Shown piece after piece: positions 23,137 through 34,067 of a stretch of 64,000 nt of DNA; positions within the stretch are counted from its first letter, which is position 1; every line of letters starts with the position of its first letter. This DNA comes from Pseudevernia furfuracea (Eukaryota; Ascomycota; Lecanoromycetes; Lecanorales; Parmeliaceae). The stretch is from the NCBI GenBank assembly GCA_022315425.1, contig JAIUPT010000035.1, positions 372,001 to 436,000 of the forward strand, read 5' to 3'. The notes beneath the pieces were generated by a model, which had not been told where the DNA came from, did not search any database, and worked only from the letters and a program-made list of their open reading frames with translations. The translations under genes were made by a program, and so were the position numbers.

Positions 23137-23708
23137 GTGGCGGCTCAAATCCAAGCGAATCTGCAGAAGAAAAATGCTGAGTATGTGTCAAATTTCAAGC
23201 ATGGGCACTTGGCACTGCCTCCTGCGAAGAAATATGCCGTTGGTAAGTCTCACGTGGTCTCAAGACCGTTTCGGAACCCACAGCCTGCCATCTGACTCTT
23301 GCAGTCACCTGCATGGACGCCCGAATCGACCCAGCAGCAGCCTATGGCATAAATCTTGGCGACGCCCATGTGATCCGCAATGCTGGAGGCAATGCTCGCA
23401 ACGCCCTGCGCTCCCTTGTCATCTCAGAGCAGCTACTTGGCACGAATGAGATCCTGCTGATCAAACACACCGCCTGTGGCATGCTCACGTTCAACAATGA
23501 AAGTGCCCACGCCGTGGTCGAGAAGAATCTGGGAGCAGCGGGGCAGCAAGAACTGTCAGGCTTCGACTTTCAGCCCTTTCCAGACCTTGAGAAGGCTGTG
23601 GAAGATGATGTAAGGTACCTGAAGGCTAGCAAAGCCATTCCAGACTCGATCACCCTCAGTGGCTGGGTATATGAGGTCGAGACTGGGAAAGTAAAACAGA
23701 TCGTGTAG
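23137..23708 (+). CDS. beta-carbonic anhydrase, non-ATG start
   Basis: Exon 1 is 23137-23242 and exon 2 is 23305-23708, giving 169 residues. The 62-nt intron (gtaagt...ttgcag) rebuilds the AVVTCMDAR signature exactly. The enzyme interconverts CO2 and bicarbonate using a zinc held by two Cys and one His. C38, D40 and R42 lie in TCMDAR; H90 and C93 lie in IKHTACGM. The length fits the small single-domain fungal class. The oddity is the start: the expected position reads GTG in CCC-GTG-GCG-GCT, an in-frame TGA lies 21 bp upstream, and no in-frame ATG precedes the active-site Met. An ATG-to-GTG change, an undetected 5' exon or a sequence error are all possible. The gene converges with a malate/C4-dicarboxylate transporter 101 bp away. 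Confidence 0.85.
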
Positions 23709-23809
23709 ATGTTGGATTGTTGGGATCTGGAATCACTGGAATTGTTTATTTGGGATGTTGTCTCGTATAATAGCAGAGCCGGGGTGTTGTAATATCATTT
23801 GCAGAGCGA

Positions 23810-25408
23810 TCAAACACTAATTCTTCTGCTCGGTTTCGGTCCCTTGAATCCGCCTTCGTCTTTGTCCTCTCCCTTTTGTGGCCAAAGGATTTGCTTTAAA
23901 ACAATTGCTCTGATCATCATTCCTCCAACAAAAAACCAGGTAAGAATTAGGATTGGTGTCATGACACAGCCAATAATTTGAATCCTTTTGGAATCAAAGG
24001 CCTTGCCAATGGCGAACGTCGATGTCACTAGTGCCGTATTTGGGAAGACATATGAATACCAGGTCATGGTAAAGACCATTTTGTTAGGGCCGACACAAGA
24101 CCAGTGAGCGCCAACGGATATGAAGAAGAACCAGAATGCTAAGCCCCATATCCAAAGGCTCATCCATGCCGAAATGACTTTGAGTATCATTGCCGACATT
24201 TGGGTATTGCCCATGAAGTCTGGGGGCAACGCTCGTTGGGCGCCTTCTGCCATTCCGATCACGCCTGCAACAGTGAAGCCGCATGGTCCAACCGAAACGA
24301 ACATACCCGGTCTTGTACTCTCCTGAGGTAGCTTCTGGGTCATAAGACGGTATATGAATGCAGAATATATCATCAAGGAGACCATAAAACCGATGCCTTG
24401 TAACGTGAATCCACCAACGATAATGTCGAAGGCTCGCTTTTGCTCAAGAGTCTGGCTGAGCACAGCAGCATGGGGTCCAATGATGAGAAGCGGGTATGCT
24501 GGAAAGATCCAAATCGGTGTCATCTTTTCTATTGTGAAGGATGCGGTGGACCACCTGCAGACCGTCAGTGTCTGTGCAGGGCAAAGATATGGCTGGATTT
24601 CTCACATAACCAAGTACACACCCATTGAGGCGATAAGAGCCAAACCTACATCTACCCAGAATAAGACTGCAACAGCATTGTTGAGCCAGTCACCAGCATG
24701 GCTCGGGCCATACTGAGATATGTTGAGTAGGATAGTACCGAACGACACTACGGCCGCTGGTATGAAGAGTCTTTCTGTGGGATGGAGAACCGATGCTCTG
24801 AATGTTTCTGGGTGGCAGTAGAAGCGTAGAGATATCATCAATACGTTAAAAAAGAAGATGACGATGTTGAGTAGGAAGAAGATGATGCCGATGGCTTCGA
24901 GGCCGTGGAATCGGAACGGTACTATGCATTGAATGGGTCAGCTCCCTGATGGGCTTCCAGGGCCTTGTAGGCTGAGCGTACCAGTATAAAGCACGTTCGC
25001 TATTCCTCCTGTAGCCATGGTCATTGTGAAAAATGTCCATGTGAAATGTCTTATCCTGTCCCTCCAATGTAGCTTGTCGAGGATGCTGTGAGCTAGACTG
25101 CTACTGCTTAGATTTAAATGATGACGGATGTGAGGTTGCCGATGATGCAGACTGTTAGGCGTGGAATGACCGTTGGGAGTTGCGAGCCCGTTAGGCGTTC
25201 GAGCACCATTGGGACCAGTGGTACCGTCGTTTTGCGCCTCGTAGTCTTCAATTGTAGGAGTCCGATAACCATCCTGCCCGGGAGACAGCATGTGCATCGG
25301 TATGTGCATACCTCGATAGACTGTGGTGTCGCCTTGAAGTGTTCTCCGAGGCTCTTCGGAGGAAGGTCCTGTAGAAGAATCGTCGATTGTAACGTGCTTC
25401 TTCTTCAT
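23810..25408 (-). CDS. TDT-family malate / C4-dicarboxylate transporter (Mae1-like)
   Basis: Three exons, 25408-24982, 24921-24606 and 24554-23810, give 495 residues. Introns of 60 and 51 nt (gtacgc...catag, gtgaga...tgcag) keep the frame through ANVLYT-VPFRFHG and GVYLVM-WSTASF. TDT proteins move malate, related dicarboxylates or sulfite across the plasma membrane through about ten helices. The first 120 residues are hydrophilic, with repeated TPNG motifs. Helix 1 carries FFTMTMATGGIANVLYTG, close to the family's conserved MGTGGI segment. Later segments include TPIWIFPAYPLLIIGPHAA, FVSVGPCGFTVAG and WYSYVFPNTALVTSTFAIG, all typical of the malate branch. The C-terminus is short and charged. 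Sulfite (Ssu1-type) transport cannot be excluded, but the sequence flavour favours Mae1. Confidence 0.9.
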
Positions 25409-25975
25409 CTTTGCGAGGGAAAGGCAGGGGCGGCGGAGCGGTTCGAAGAGGGCAAACGAGCAGAACTGCTTCTAATGGTATGAAAGCCACCATCACCAAA
25501 GCCATCTGAAGAGCGTTTATGAAGATCGGTTAGATAGGTCCCGCTGTGCGATTAGCTTATCGTTGCTTGGTGTATTAGCTTGATGTTTATTGAAGCGTGG
25601 CGTTTGGTTGCGTGGGGTTTTCGGTAGGGCTGACTGCAAATAATGGTCGATGGTAGGTGTGACGATATTGGGCTTTTGCGTGTAAATATACACCTATAAC
25701 GAGGAGATGAGACGAAGAAAGACTTTTAGGTTGGTAAGGTAGTTAATGTAATGGTGTGCTGGTACAATGATCGCATTTTGCCTAAGACATCCGATGATAG
25801 AGTAGAGTACTTAGGTACTCGTACTCCGTTACCTCCGCTAGCCCATTGAAGCTTCAATTCCTGTATGACCTCCATGTTACTTCTTATCAGCAAGCCTTGG
25901 CTCCACCTCAGGAGACGTCGTTCTCTACCAACCACTAGCAATGCTCCCTCTTGCCCAGGATTCTCCTTGCCATGA
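25409..25975. other. intergenic upstream of the malate transporter
   Basis: No supported gene. Confidence 0.4.
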
Positions 25976-26793
25976 TCACTTTCTCAGAACCTTGCCTTGC
26001 CTCTCATGAGGGGCGTTGCACTCGACGTATCGGTCTACCTTTGGTCGCTCTCCGGCCAAATTAAAGCCTTTGCGGGAAGGCAGTTCGGGCTCAGGCGCAA
26101 AGACAATGGCGAATCTGCTTTGAGAAGGACTTTGGATGTTGGAAAGCGGGTGCCATGTCGCCGTCTCGCGGGCATTGGAGAACAATTGACTGCCTCCAAA
26201 CGGATAGTCCAGAAATGCTGACGCTCTGCGCTCATCTCCTTGGGTGTCACGATTGGGTAAGGTGTAGCGCTGCTCAGGGTCAGGAAACAGTGTGGGAGTC
26301 CTTGTTACTTTCCAGTGCCTGGGAGGATAGAAATGATTGACATGATGAAGGTAGTGATCCTGGAAGCCTCGATCTTTGTGGGACAGGTCTACCGCCATCG
26401 CATTCTTCAACGGGCTCGACTTTTGCCCAGCGCGCTTTTTCCCCCAGAAGAAAGTTTCTAACACATGAAACTTCAGGCAAGCCTGAGTCTCCAATCCCTA
26501 GTTTGTCTGCACAAGATTGGTAGATGGAGCCTCCTCCTGGAATCATAGCGTGGGTACGAGAAGGTTGCAAATGGGTGACATCTTGTGCATATAGGCTTCC
26601 AGGTCTCCTCTCCAAAGCTTCGCTGGAAGCAGACTAGTCTTCCATGATGGGTGGGACTTTGCGTTTCATGTTCTCCATTCATTCCGATATAGAAGCGTTT
26701 TGCGGTGTAATGCTGTAGTGGGGGAGATGACTTTGACGAACCTTGACCGAAAGAGGAGACAGCTATGCTATGATCATTTGTCTTTGCTTTCAT
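25976..26793 (-). CDS. possible hypothetical protein, model unresolved
   Basis: An ATG frame starts at 26793 (MKAKTNDHSIAVSS) and runs to 26473. A second coding-like frame covers 26494-25976 and ends EVCNAPHERQ-like, in ...RYVECNAPHERQGKVLRK. The latter has a plausible composition (FLDYPFGGSQLF, FAIVFAPEPELPSRKGF) but no ATG at its 5' edge. It could be a downstream exon of the first frame, although I found no clean splice pair that joins them. No family is recognised. The region may be a real gene, a relic or chance. Confidence 0.25.
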
Positions 26794-27020
26794 GGACTTC
26801 TTTGCCTCTCCTCACATCATCTTAGTCGCAATGAGAATCGACATGCATTAAGTAGAACCCAGGAGTATTTGCACGGAAAGGGGTTTACTATGATACTGGT
26901 GCGCTATCCTTTTGTTCTGCAATAGCATGCTTAGAGCGATCTATGCACGATCTTGATCGCTATTACCCTTTGCCATTTATCTCCCTCAACGCTTGCTAAA
27001 CCATCTAGGACTTATTGTAT

Positions 27021-27808
27021 TCAACGGTAACCTTCGTCCTTTGTTGCAAACCCTGCTATTTCTTCTATGTCCCTTGACACAGCCCATAAACTCCATTGCC
27101 AATTGATGATTCGGAAAGCGCGTTTTTCGATTTTGGTGGCGGTTTGGCTGATCCAGGTGCGTAGATTGACGGCGGCGTCGTAGGGTGAAGCCTTATTGTG
27201 AGGAAAATGCTTGGAGGTAGCCAGGGCGGTAGAGAACGTGGCTAAGATTGTCTCAATCCTTGCTGATGTTGATAAAGGGGAGGCGATTGCTATCGATGAC
27301 TTCGATCCTGGGCATATACCGATTCTAATGTTGTAGACAGGCGAAGACTTGCTTAAGAGGACTGTGTGTTTGACCCTGGAGGCAGCGGTAATACGGTTAG
27401 CACTGCTTGTGTACTCGGCAACGCTCCTTCATGATTGGTACCAGACTGTCTTGCATGCGCACTTCGCTGCTCCTCGTTCAACGCCGTCCACTCCATTGTT
27501 CTCAAGTCCAGGACACCTTTCTGCCCTGGATGGACATCTCCACCAGCCAGGACCTGCGCACTAGCCCGTTTCTGTGGGCCTGCTGTCACACTCGAGTTCT
27601 GGGACTGGATGCTAGGGACTCGCGGCCCCAGATGGGCTAGAAACGCCAGACCTTTGTCGAGGTCGTTGTTGACCACCTCAAGGGTCTCCTCCAACTCTCG
27701 TCTACTTCGCAGAGGGAACCTCGCATGTAATTGTGCGATCTTCTGCTCGAAATCGTTGTATTCCATAGTGTCATTCTTGATGTGTGCAGTGGTGATGTCT
27801 TCTGTCAT
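27021..27808 (-). CDS. hypothetical protein with CUE-like N-terminal helices
   Basis: The ATG at 27808 opens a 151-codon frame. Near residues 20-60 it contains FEQKIAQLHARFPLRS, then LEETLEVVNNDLDKGLAFL. The FP-x-L-x2-L...D-x-ALxxL layout resembles CUE/UBA-like ubiquitin-binding helices. The frame stops at 27353, yet a strongly coding-like stretch without its own ATG continues downstream in another phase (YDAAVNLRTWISQTATKIEK, INWQWSLWAVSRDIEEI) to a TGA at 27021. A 50-nt intron at 27374-27325 (donor gtcaaa, acceptor attag) joins both in phase and gives 245 residues. The donor is not ideal, so the join is inference. A 57-59-bp tandem repeat lies just upstream of the start. Confidence 0.5.
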
Positions 27809-27824
27809 AATGATTTTCTTTTAG

Positions 27825-27957
27825 GTGTGAACACTTTTAGAACTAGGCTAGTCACATCTGTCAAGTAATGTGGTCTGTCCAGTGTGAACACTCTTAGCAT
27901 CGGTGCTAGTCACCTCTGTCAAGGACGTATAGTCTGCCCGGTGTGAACACTTCAGAC
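27825..27957. repeat. tandem repeat, 57-59 bp unit, 2.3 copies
   Basis: Units begin GTGTGAACACT at 27825, 27882 and 27941. They share TAGTCAC(A/C)TCTGTCAAG and GTCTG(T/C)CC. The array sits 17 bp upstream of the ATG of the minus-strand gene at 27808, so it lies in its promoter or 5' UTR. Confidence 0.85.
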
Positions 27958-28255
27958 GGGGCTAACTTTGGCCAAACTCCAGTCGAAAGCCAGACACTAC
28001 AGGAAACTTGCAGAAACTAAGATTATGTTTCAAGGATCTTGCATACAAGCAAATGAGTTCGTCTAAAATGCAATTTTGTTATTCTGTGGCCACTAACACA
28101 ATGTTATGATCACGGATTGTCACAAGCCAGATACAGTACATGCAATCTTAAACGAGTATATGACAAGTATCTCAGTGCAACAGCTTCTCTTCTTTTGTTT
28201 TCTTTTCCATCCATTTACTTTCCGCATCCAGCACAGAGGAAGATCTCTCAGAACC

Positions 28256-28973
28256 ATGCCGTCTGAGTCACTGAGCCAGGCTCAGACAAGTGTGCAGGCT
28301 ATCCAATCTGCAGATACCACCAGTGACCTGTATAGCTTCCTCGATTATGATGCCTATGCAAATGGCATGCATCACAACGAACCCCTCTTTAGTTTGCCTG
28401 AAGGGACAATCTCCACCGACCATCCTCCTCCTCCAACCCTACTTGACGAATCTGGGGGTCTCTCACCTCCTCATCCACTATTCAGCCTTAAGGACTTTGT
28501 GCAGCATGGATTTGGAGTGCGATCCCCGGTTTTTGCGTCCGAGACAGCGGGGCTTGGGAATAACCGAAAGTCTGGAGATGTAGAAAACGGAGAAGGGGGT
28601 GCATTGTGGATTACGCAGAACGGTGCTAGAAACGACCAATTACCCGACTCTGTTCCCATGCCAGGTCCCAGCAGCTATCTACGAGGACAAAGAACTCTCC
28701 CATCTTTCCAACCTGCCAGCACCTTAGTTGGATCATCAACCCCGGCGCCCACCGTTCCCATCGCGAATTCACCTGCCTCAACGACAAAGGATCCTCATCC
28801 TCCTGGATGGGAAAGGTGCAGTGACCATCGCAGGACGAAAGTAAGTATCAACCCAGATTCTTGTCGAGCAAGCTAACAGTGTCTAGAAACGCTGTGATTG
28901 CATAAACGGGAGAACCGACCCTGTCTTGGCGGCTAGGCCCCATGCGAAGAGGCCCGCAAAGAATTCTACATGA
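28256..28973 (+). CDS. hypothetical Pro/Ser-rich protein
   Basis: Exon 1 is 28256-28840 and exon 2 is 28887-28973, giving 223 residues. The 46-nt intron has donor gtaagt, branch gctaac and acceptor tctag. After splicing the C-terminus continues TKKRCDCINGRTDPVLAARP and ends at TGA 28971. An in-frame ATG at 28106 would add 50 hydrophobic residues, but the ATG at 28256 is the more conservative start. The protein is low-complexity, with many Pro, Ser and Thr, acidic patches (SDLYSFLDYDAY) and a basic Cys-containing end. It looks like a disordered nuclear or regulatory protein; no family is recognised. Confidence 0.5.
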
Positions 28974-30637
28974 AGGAAGCTGGGTAGAGGAACTGGCAGA
29001 TGGCATGGGGCAGGAAGGAGGAGCCTTTATTGAACGATCCATGACACGAAACGAACTTCCGACGGGCGGATATGAACCTTCTGGCAGCATGCACGCTGTT
29101 TTTCTTAAGAGGGACGGAGGAAGGGTAACCAATCATTATGCTTCTTTGCCAACCATGCAGTTGCTATTACATACAAATACCCACTACAGCCGGCCTGCTA
29201 TTCTCGATGATTCATTTGCCAACTTCTCTTCCCAAAATTGCACCACCTTCCTGCCTTGAGACAGGCCTGACTTTTCCCAGCACCAGAAGCCAGGATTTTC
29301 TTCTCGCCCCTCCCTCCTACTCCATTCATTCCAGCGCCAGCCGTCCTTTCTGACCGTAATCTTTCCCCCTCTTACATCCCCATGTTGTATCCTTTGCACA
29401 CGGAAAGCCGGTTGCCTTCGCCTAGACAAACTCTCATTTGATAAAGTCTCGCACTACGTAGAACACTAGATCTTCTCGTAAGACCTTTATTCACCCAAAT
29501 ACTAAAGCTTCAAAAGACAAAGCTGTATCTGCAACTTCCTGGCTATCGTTCTGTTCCCATCTAAGGAGTTGAGTGGATAAAACTTCCTGTGATGCCAAAA
29601 ATTTCCATAACATCATCAAAAGGATATTGCTTCTACTGCAAAGATTCTTTACATTCTCGTACATCGGAATAAGGGACGAGTTTGCCGCATGCGAGTAAAT
29701 TAAACTCAGTCGCGATTGACTTTCGTCGATGTGAAGTCTCTTAGCAGGAAGCGCGTCCCCCCCCTCTACAACCCTCGGGCTTGGTAGATTGAAACGGATC
29801 GTGTAACGCCGGGAAGGTCACTCACGTTCCCGAATAGGATCAGCAACACCAGGCAATGGATGCGAGCGATCAAAAGCATGACCTTGGGGACCAGTCTGCG
29901 CCGCGTGGCCGAATGATGCACCAGCAGTCGAGAGAGCAGGCGACGACCATTGGATTCTAACAACTTAAGAAGATCCTGCGAGACCGGCCTGCGCATCCTT
30001 CACTCCCCAAAGTCGCCGTCATCCCGTAACATATTCCTGCTCCTCCATGGCATTTTGAAGGAACAGATCGCGCCGAGGCGCTCTTCCTCCACCAAGCTAG
30101 TTTGACCTGGACCGCGATGCGTTCCCACTCTCGTCTTGCTCATCTCGGATTCCATCTCCATCCATAGCATTACATATTGGTGGAAAAGCGACAGCAGCCT
30201 GACGGAAATCTCGCTGGTCCGCTTCTCGCCTTTGACAATCCTTTATGATTCGTTCATTGGCGGTTGCATGTTCCTTCTACCTTCTCTTCTGGCTGACTCC
30301 TTTTCCCCCGGGCCGGGGGGGGGGGGGGGGGGGGGGGGGCGATGCTGGGACATAGTCGATGTGTCATGAATGGATGGAGCAAATCTGGTGAGATAGACAT
30401 ATAGCATGTGCTCTCTTTTGGTCTTGGGTCAATGGTTGTTCTTGAGCTTTTCTGCCTAGAACAAGCAAACATATAGGGACATGAATAAAAATCGAATCTG
30501 AGAACCTCATTCTCGTCTGCCGGAAAGAACGTCAGCGGTACTTGTTGTGTGCATCATCAAATCATTGTAGATGGAATATACAGTCGCTATATCTTGGGTA
30601 CATCATCATTCATCAATCCCATAATCCTCCAGATTCA
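28974..30637. other. intergenic, with a G25 homopolymer
   Basis: No supported gene. The region contains the poly-G run described separately. Confidence 0.4.
30315..30339. repeat. poly-G run, 25 bp
   Basis: Twenty-five consecutive G preceded by cccccgggcc. Such a run can form G-quadruplex or hairpin structures and is a frequent site of sequencing error. Confidence 0.95.
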
Positions 30638-32460
30638 TCAGCTCCCCTGGCTCTCACCTTCCCCCTGCCGCTTCGCCCTCACCAGCTCTTCTTCCGCCAA
30701 AAATATCTCTTGTTCCACCCTACTCTTCTTCAAATCTAGGAACATCACCAGAAATCCTGCACTAAGACAAGACAACCCGAACAAGAAATAGAACGGTGTG
30801 CTGTTGTTTCCATGCGGACTTGCATCGATTATCGCACTTGACACCAGCGGTCCGACGAAGGATGACGTCTTGCCAATAATAGAAAATAGGGAGAAGAAAA
30901 GGAACTCTTTGCCGCGGGGTGTGACTTCAGAGATCATGATTTGGGAGTAGGAGTACCATGGACACACGAAGAGGCCGTAGAAGGTCTGATAAACCCAGAA
31001 TTCCCAAACGTGGTGGAAGCCGAAGGCTTGAGTCCAGATACCTATCATGCCCCAACCATCGCTGGAGAAATTCAATAGTCAATCTCTAGCTTCGCTACTT
31101 AGAAAGGGGTAATTTGGCAGAGCTTACAGCAGAATTATTCCGACAATGACCGCATTGAACATGGTCTTCGTACTGAGTTGGTATCTTTGCTGGATCCACC
31201 AGAAGCTATAGATGCCTACCGCTTGAGCCGCGATGCCCACGAGTAGGATGTAGGTCAATGTCAGCGTGTCGTACTCAACAACCTCGTTCTGGAGAGTAGC
31301 GATGACGGTGACGGTAGTATTGAGGGAGTCGCCAAGCAAGAAGTAGCCTGCGCAGTGTCAGTGACGGAAGACGTTTGGCACCCGTGGCGCTGCATACCAA
31401 TGAGATACAGGAGACTTTGTCTGAGTCGCCAAATTTGAGTGACGGCACGGTATAGTTGCCAAAAGCCTACCATCACGATGTTCATATTAGGCGGCAGCTG
31501 CTGGCCTGGTCTTCTTTTTTCTAGAATGAACCACGGTATAGCCAGCAGCACCCAGACACCAGTTGCGAAGGCAATGAGAGCACTCAGCCCGTAATTGTTG
31601 TTGGCTTCGCTCGCCGTGACGTGGACACCGTATAGGACACCAACTATCAGAGCCAGTATGACAATTTCTCCGCAGGATTGTATGTAGAACGCCATATTGG
31701 ATAACCGACTTCTTTGTAGCGTGTCTGCGTAGTCATACTCATCTCGAGTGATGGTTCTGTTTGTGAGCTCCTCGGCTTTAGCCCGCAGCTGGGGCGTGTT
31801 TCGAGCGAGACCTGGGAATGCCGCAGTCCAAAAGGTCAAGGTTGTTTGGTAGGCAATCACTGGGAGATGTCAGACTCGGAAAGTGAGAGGGACTCAGAAA
31901 CCGGACCTACGACCGACAATGTACATCCCCGCTGCCACCTGCCATTTGTCTGATGTATGCACGCCCATCCAGCCGAAGCCTATCCCGAAGGCGACAATCG
32001 AGAGCACGATGAGGATGTTAGGTCGCGAGCGTCCGAAGTCTTGCTAGTGTAAGCCTAGCTTTAGTATTCGTACCTGCTGAGCACAATTACCAGCATAACT
32101 CCCGATAACCAAGAACAATACAATCTGAATAGCAAAGCTGATCCCATTGGCCACTAGCACAATACTATTGATCGTCCTATCCACGCCTGCGAATCGCAAA
32201 GTGCCTGCATCTCCTGCTGCCTGCGATAACAGGTTCTGAAAAGCTGTTGGCGCAAAGTTGAACAGCGTCAACCCATTGTTGCCAATGTAGTACGAGTAGT
32301 ATGCCCATATTTCCCAGCGAGTGGTCTCATACTGCGGGTCGAATTGGTCTGGCGCAACAGGAAGCTCGTCGCTGGAGTCCTGGGACGGGTTTTCAATGCC
32401 GCCCTTTTGAGGGTCTTCTGCCAACGGCATGACCACAAAGCCGGGGTCGGTAGCGGCCAT
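30638..32460 (-). CDS. Atg22-like vacuolar amino-acid transporter
   Basis: Five exons: 32460-32091, 32039-31911, 31859-31398, 31347-31128 and 31061-30638, giving 534 residues. The four introns are 51, 51, 50 and 66 nt, and each join preserves frame and membrane topology. Atg22 proteins are MFS-related carriers that release amino acids from the vacuole after autophagy. The N-terminus has the family hallmark TTRWEIWAYYSYYIGNNGL, followed by FNFAPTAFQNLL. A second hallmark, GSYADFGRSRPNILI, is rebuilt across intron 1. Near the C-terminus, FWVYQTFYGLFVCPWYSYSQ and MISEVTPRGKEFLFFSLFSI are the expected conserved segments. About twelve hydrophobic helices are visible. Pezizomycotina often carry several Atg22-like paralogues, so this may not be the orthologue of yeast ATG22. 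Confidence 0.92.
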
Positions 32461-32970
32461 AATTATATTGATGGAAGTGCGAGAGGATGGTCAGGTCATG
32501 GGACGAGGAGGCACGTCGCAGGTCTGTAGAAGCAATGACAGCTTCTACTTGAGCTGACGACATGGCTAGAAGAGTCAGTATTATTCTTGTAGTTAGCGAC
32601 CTATTAGTAAAGATAGGGCGCCGGTGTCATGCACTTGCCCTTCTCATGCAGAACGGCGTGGGGAGACAGAGCTCGGCGATTAGATAAGGGAGTTTTCATC
32701 TCCGGGCTTGACAATGAAAGCGAGGCCGTATCTTCGATTGGTCTTCTTTTCCGCAAGTTTAGATATAGATGCTCAATCTCGAAGTCTGAAAGCTAACAAG
32801 CTACCTCATGCCGATCTCGACACCTTAGACGAAGTCTGCAAGTGAGCGCCTGTAGCTGGCTTTACAATCCTAGTCATACAATATGTCACAGATCACTTGG
32901 ATCATCATGAGTGCCTGTTAAGGATCCTTCACCTCCACGCCCACCTGGTGCCCCCTACCCTCTTCTCTGC
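32461..32970. other. intergenic upstream of the Atg22-like gene
   Basis: No supported feature. Probably the promoter of the transporter and the 3' region of the next gene. Confidence 0.35.
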
Positions 32971-33919
32971 CTACCCATGAGAAGCAAGCAAACTCAAATC
33001 CAACCCCATGTTTTGCAGATGCGCGGCCCAATTGACACCCTTGGTAATTCCATAACCCTCACGTTGCACACACATGTCCATATACGCGGCAATGCGCTCA
33101 TATGCCTCTACCGTTAATGTCCCTGAACATTTGCCGCAAGTGGTACCCATGTCGTTGTGATTGTAACTGGGAGCTGAGCTGTCCAAGCATTGGGTATGAG
33201 AACGGTTGAAACAGCAGTGGACGATCTCCTCGCTGCGGTCTCTGGTTTTTGAGAATGGGAGCTCGCAGATGACGCATTTGCCTGTGTCTGGGATGATTGT
33301 GCAGCTTCCATGCTGTAAGACGTTAGTCTAGAGCGAGTTTTCAAGGGCCTATGAATCTCACCTTCTCCATTGCTTCTAACATTTTCGTGCAAAGTGCGAT
33401 CCTCGTCTCTAGTCCCGCGAATGCTTCAGCTTCAAACAGCTTGGCTTGAAGCATCTTGCAACATGTGATGCTCATCTCAAGAATGCGAGCGTGGGTCAAC
33501 ATCTGGACACGCATGGTCAGCAGATGTAAGATGTGACGCTCAGAAGAAGAATGCACGAAAGCTTGGACTCGCCTGGACTGAGCAATTACGAAGAATGAGC
33601 GCGGACGAGGAGCGAGGAGATGCTGCGAGTGTTGCTTGTCTGCTGAAGCGTGATTTTGGAGAAAGAGTGAGTAATAGGGCCTGAAGACGGAGTCGATGCA
33701 GGAATGGAAGATGACGAGCGTGAGATCTTGAGGTTGGAGGCAATTGTGTTAGAGGATGGCGAGGTCGGCGCGAAGTGAGGAGAAATTGCCTAGGTTTGTG
33801 GTCCGGTTGCCAATGTGACCGGACAGTCGAATAGTGTCAGAATCGAAATGGAGTGTTGTTGCAGAGAGTAGGGTGACAAAAATAAGATCGTTGAGGAGCA
33901 CTGGCGAGGTTAAAGACAT
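32971..33919 (-). pseudogene. RING-like zinc-binding protein with in-frame stop
   Basis: A long minus-strand frame continues in one phase from the ATG at 33919 (MSLTSPVLLNDLIFV) to 33362, interrupted only by a TAA at 33751-33749 between DLAIL and HNCLQPQDLTLVIF. A 49-nt intron (33361-33313; gtgaga...ttacag with a CTAAC branch) leads to the last exon. That exon carries CVICELPF, IVHCCFNRSHTQC and CGKC, a zinc-coordinating pattern resembling a degenerate RING. It ends at 32971. The phase match on both sides of the TAA suggests a single premature stop in an otherwise intact gene. A weak intron (donor gtcaca near 33828, acceptor ctcaag near 33733) could remove it, so the locus may still be functional. 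No homologue is recognised by name. Confidence 0.5.
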
Positions 33920-34067
33920 GAAATGACATCTCTGAACAAATAACACTGGATCTGTTTTTGGTTCATTCACTTTGCATTGTTTACCTCGGTAATGGACCGA
34001 GGGACGTTACAAGGACTCATCAGCCGTAGCTAACCTCATACACAGTGATTTCTTTAATTCGAATTCC

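Noticed and set aside
23137..25408. Idea of a metabolic gene cluster
   Set aside because: Only two possibly related genes are adjacent, in convergent orientation, and no biosynthetic core enzyme, regulator or tailoring enzyme occurs nearby.
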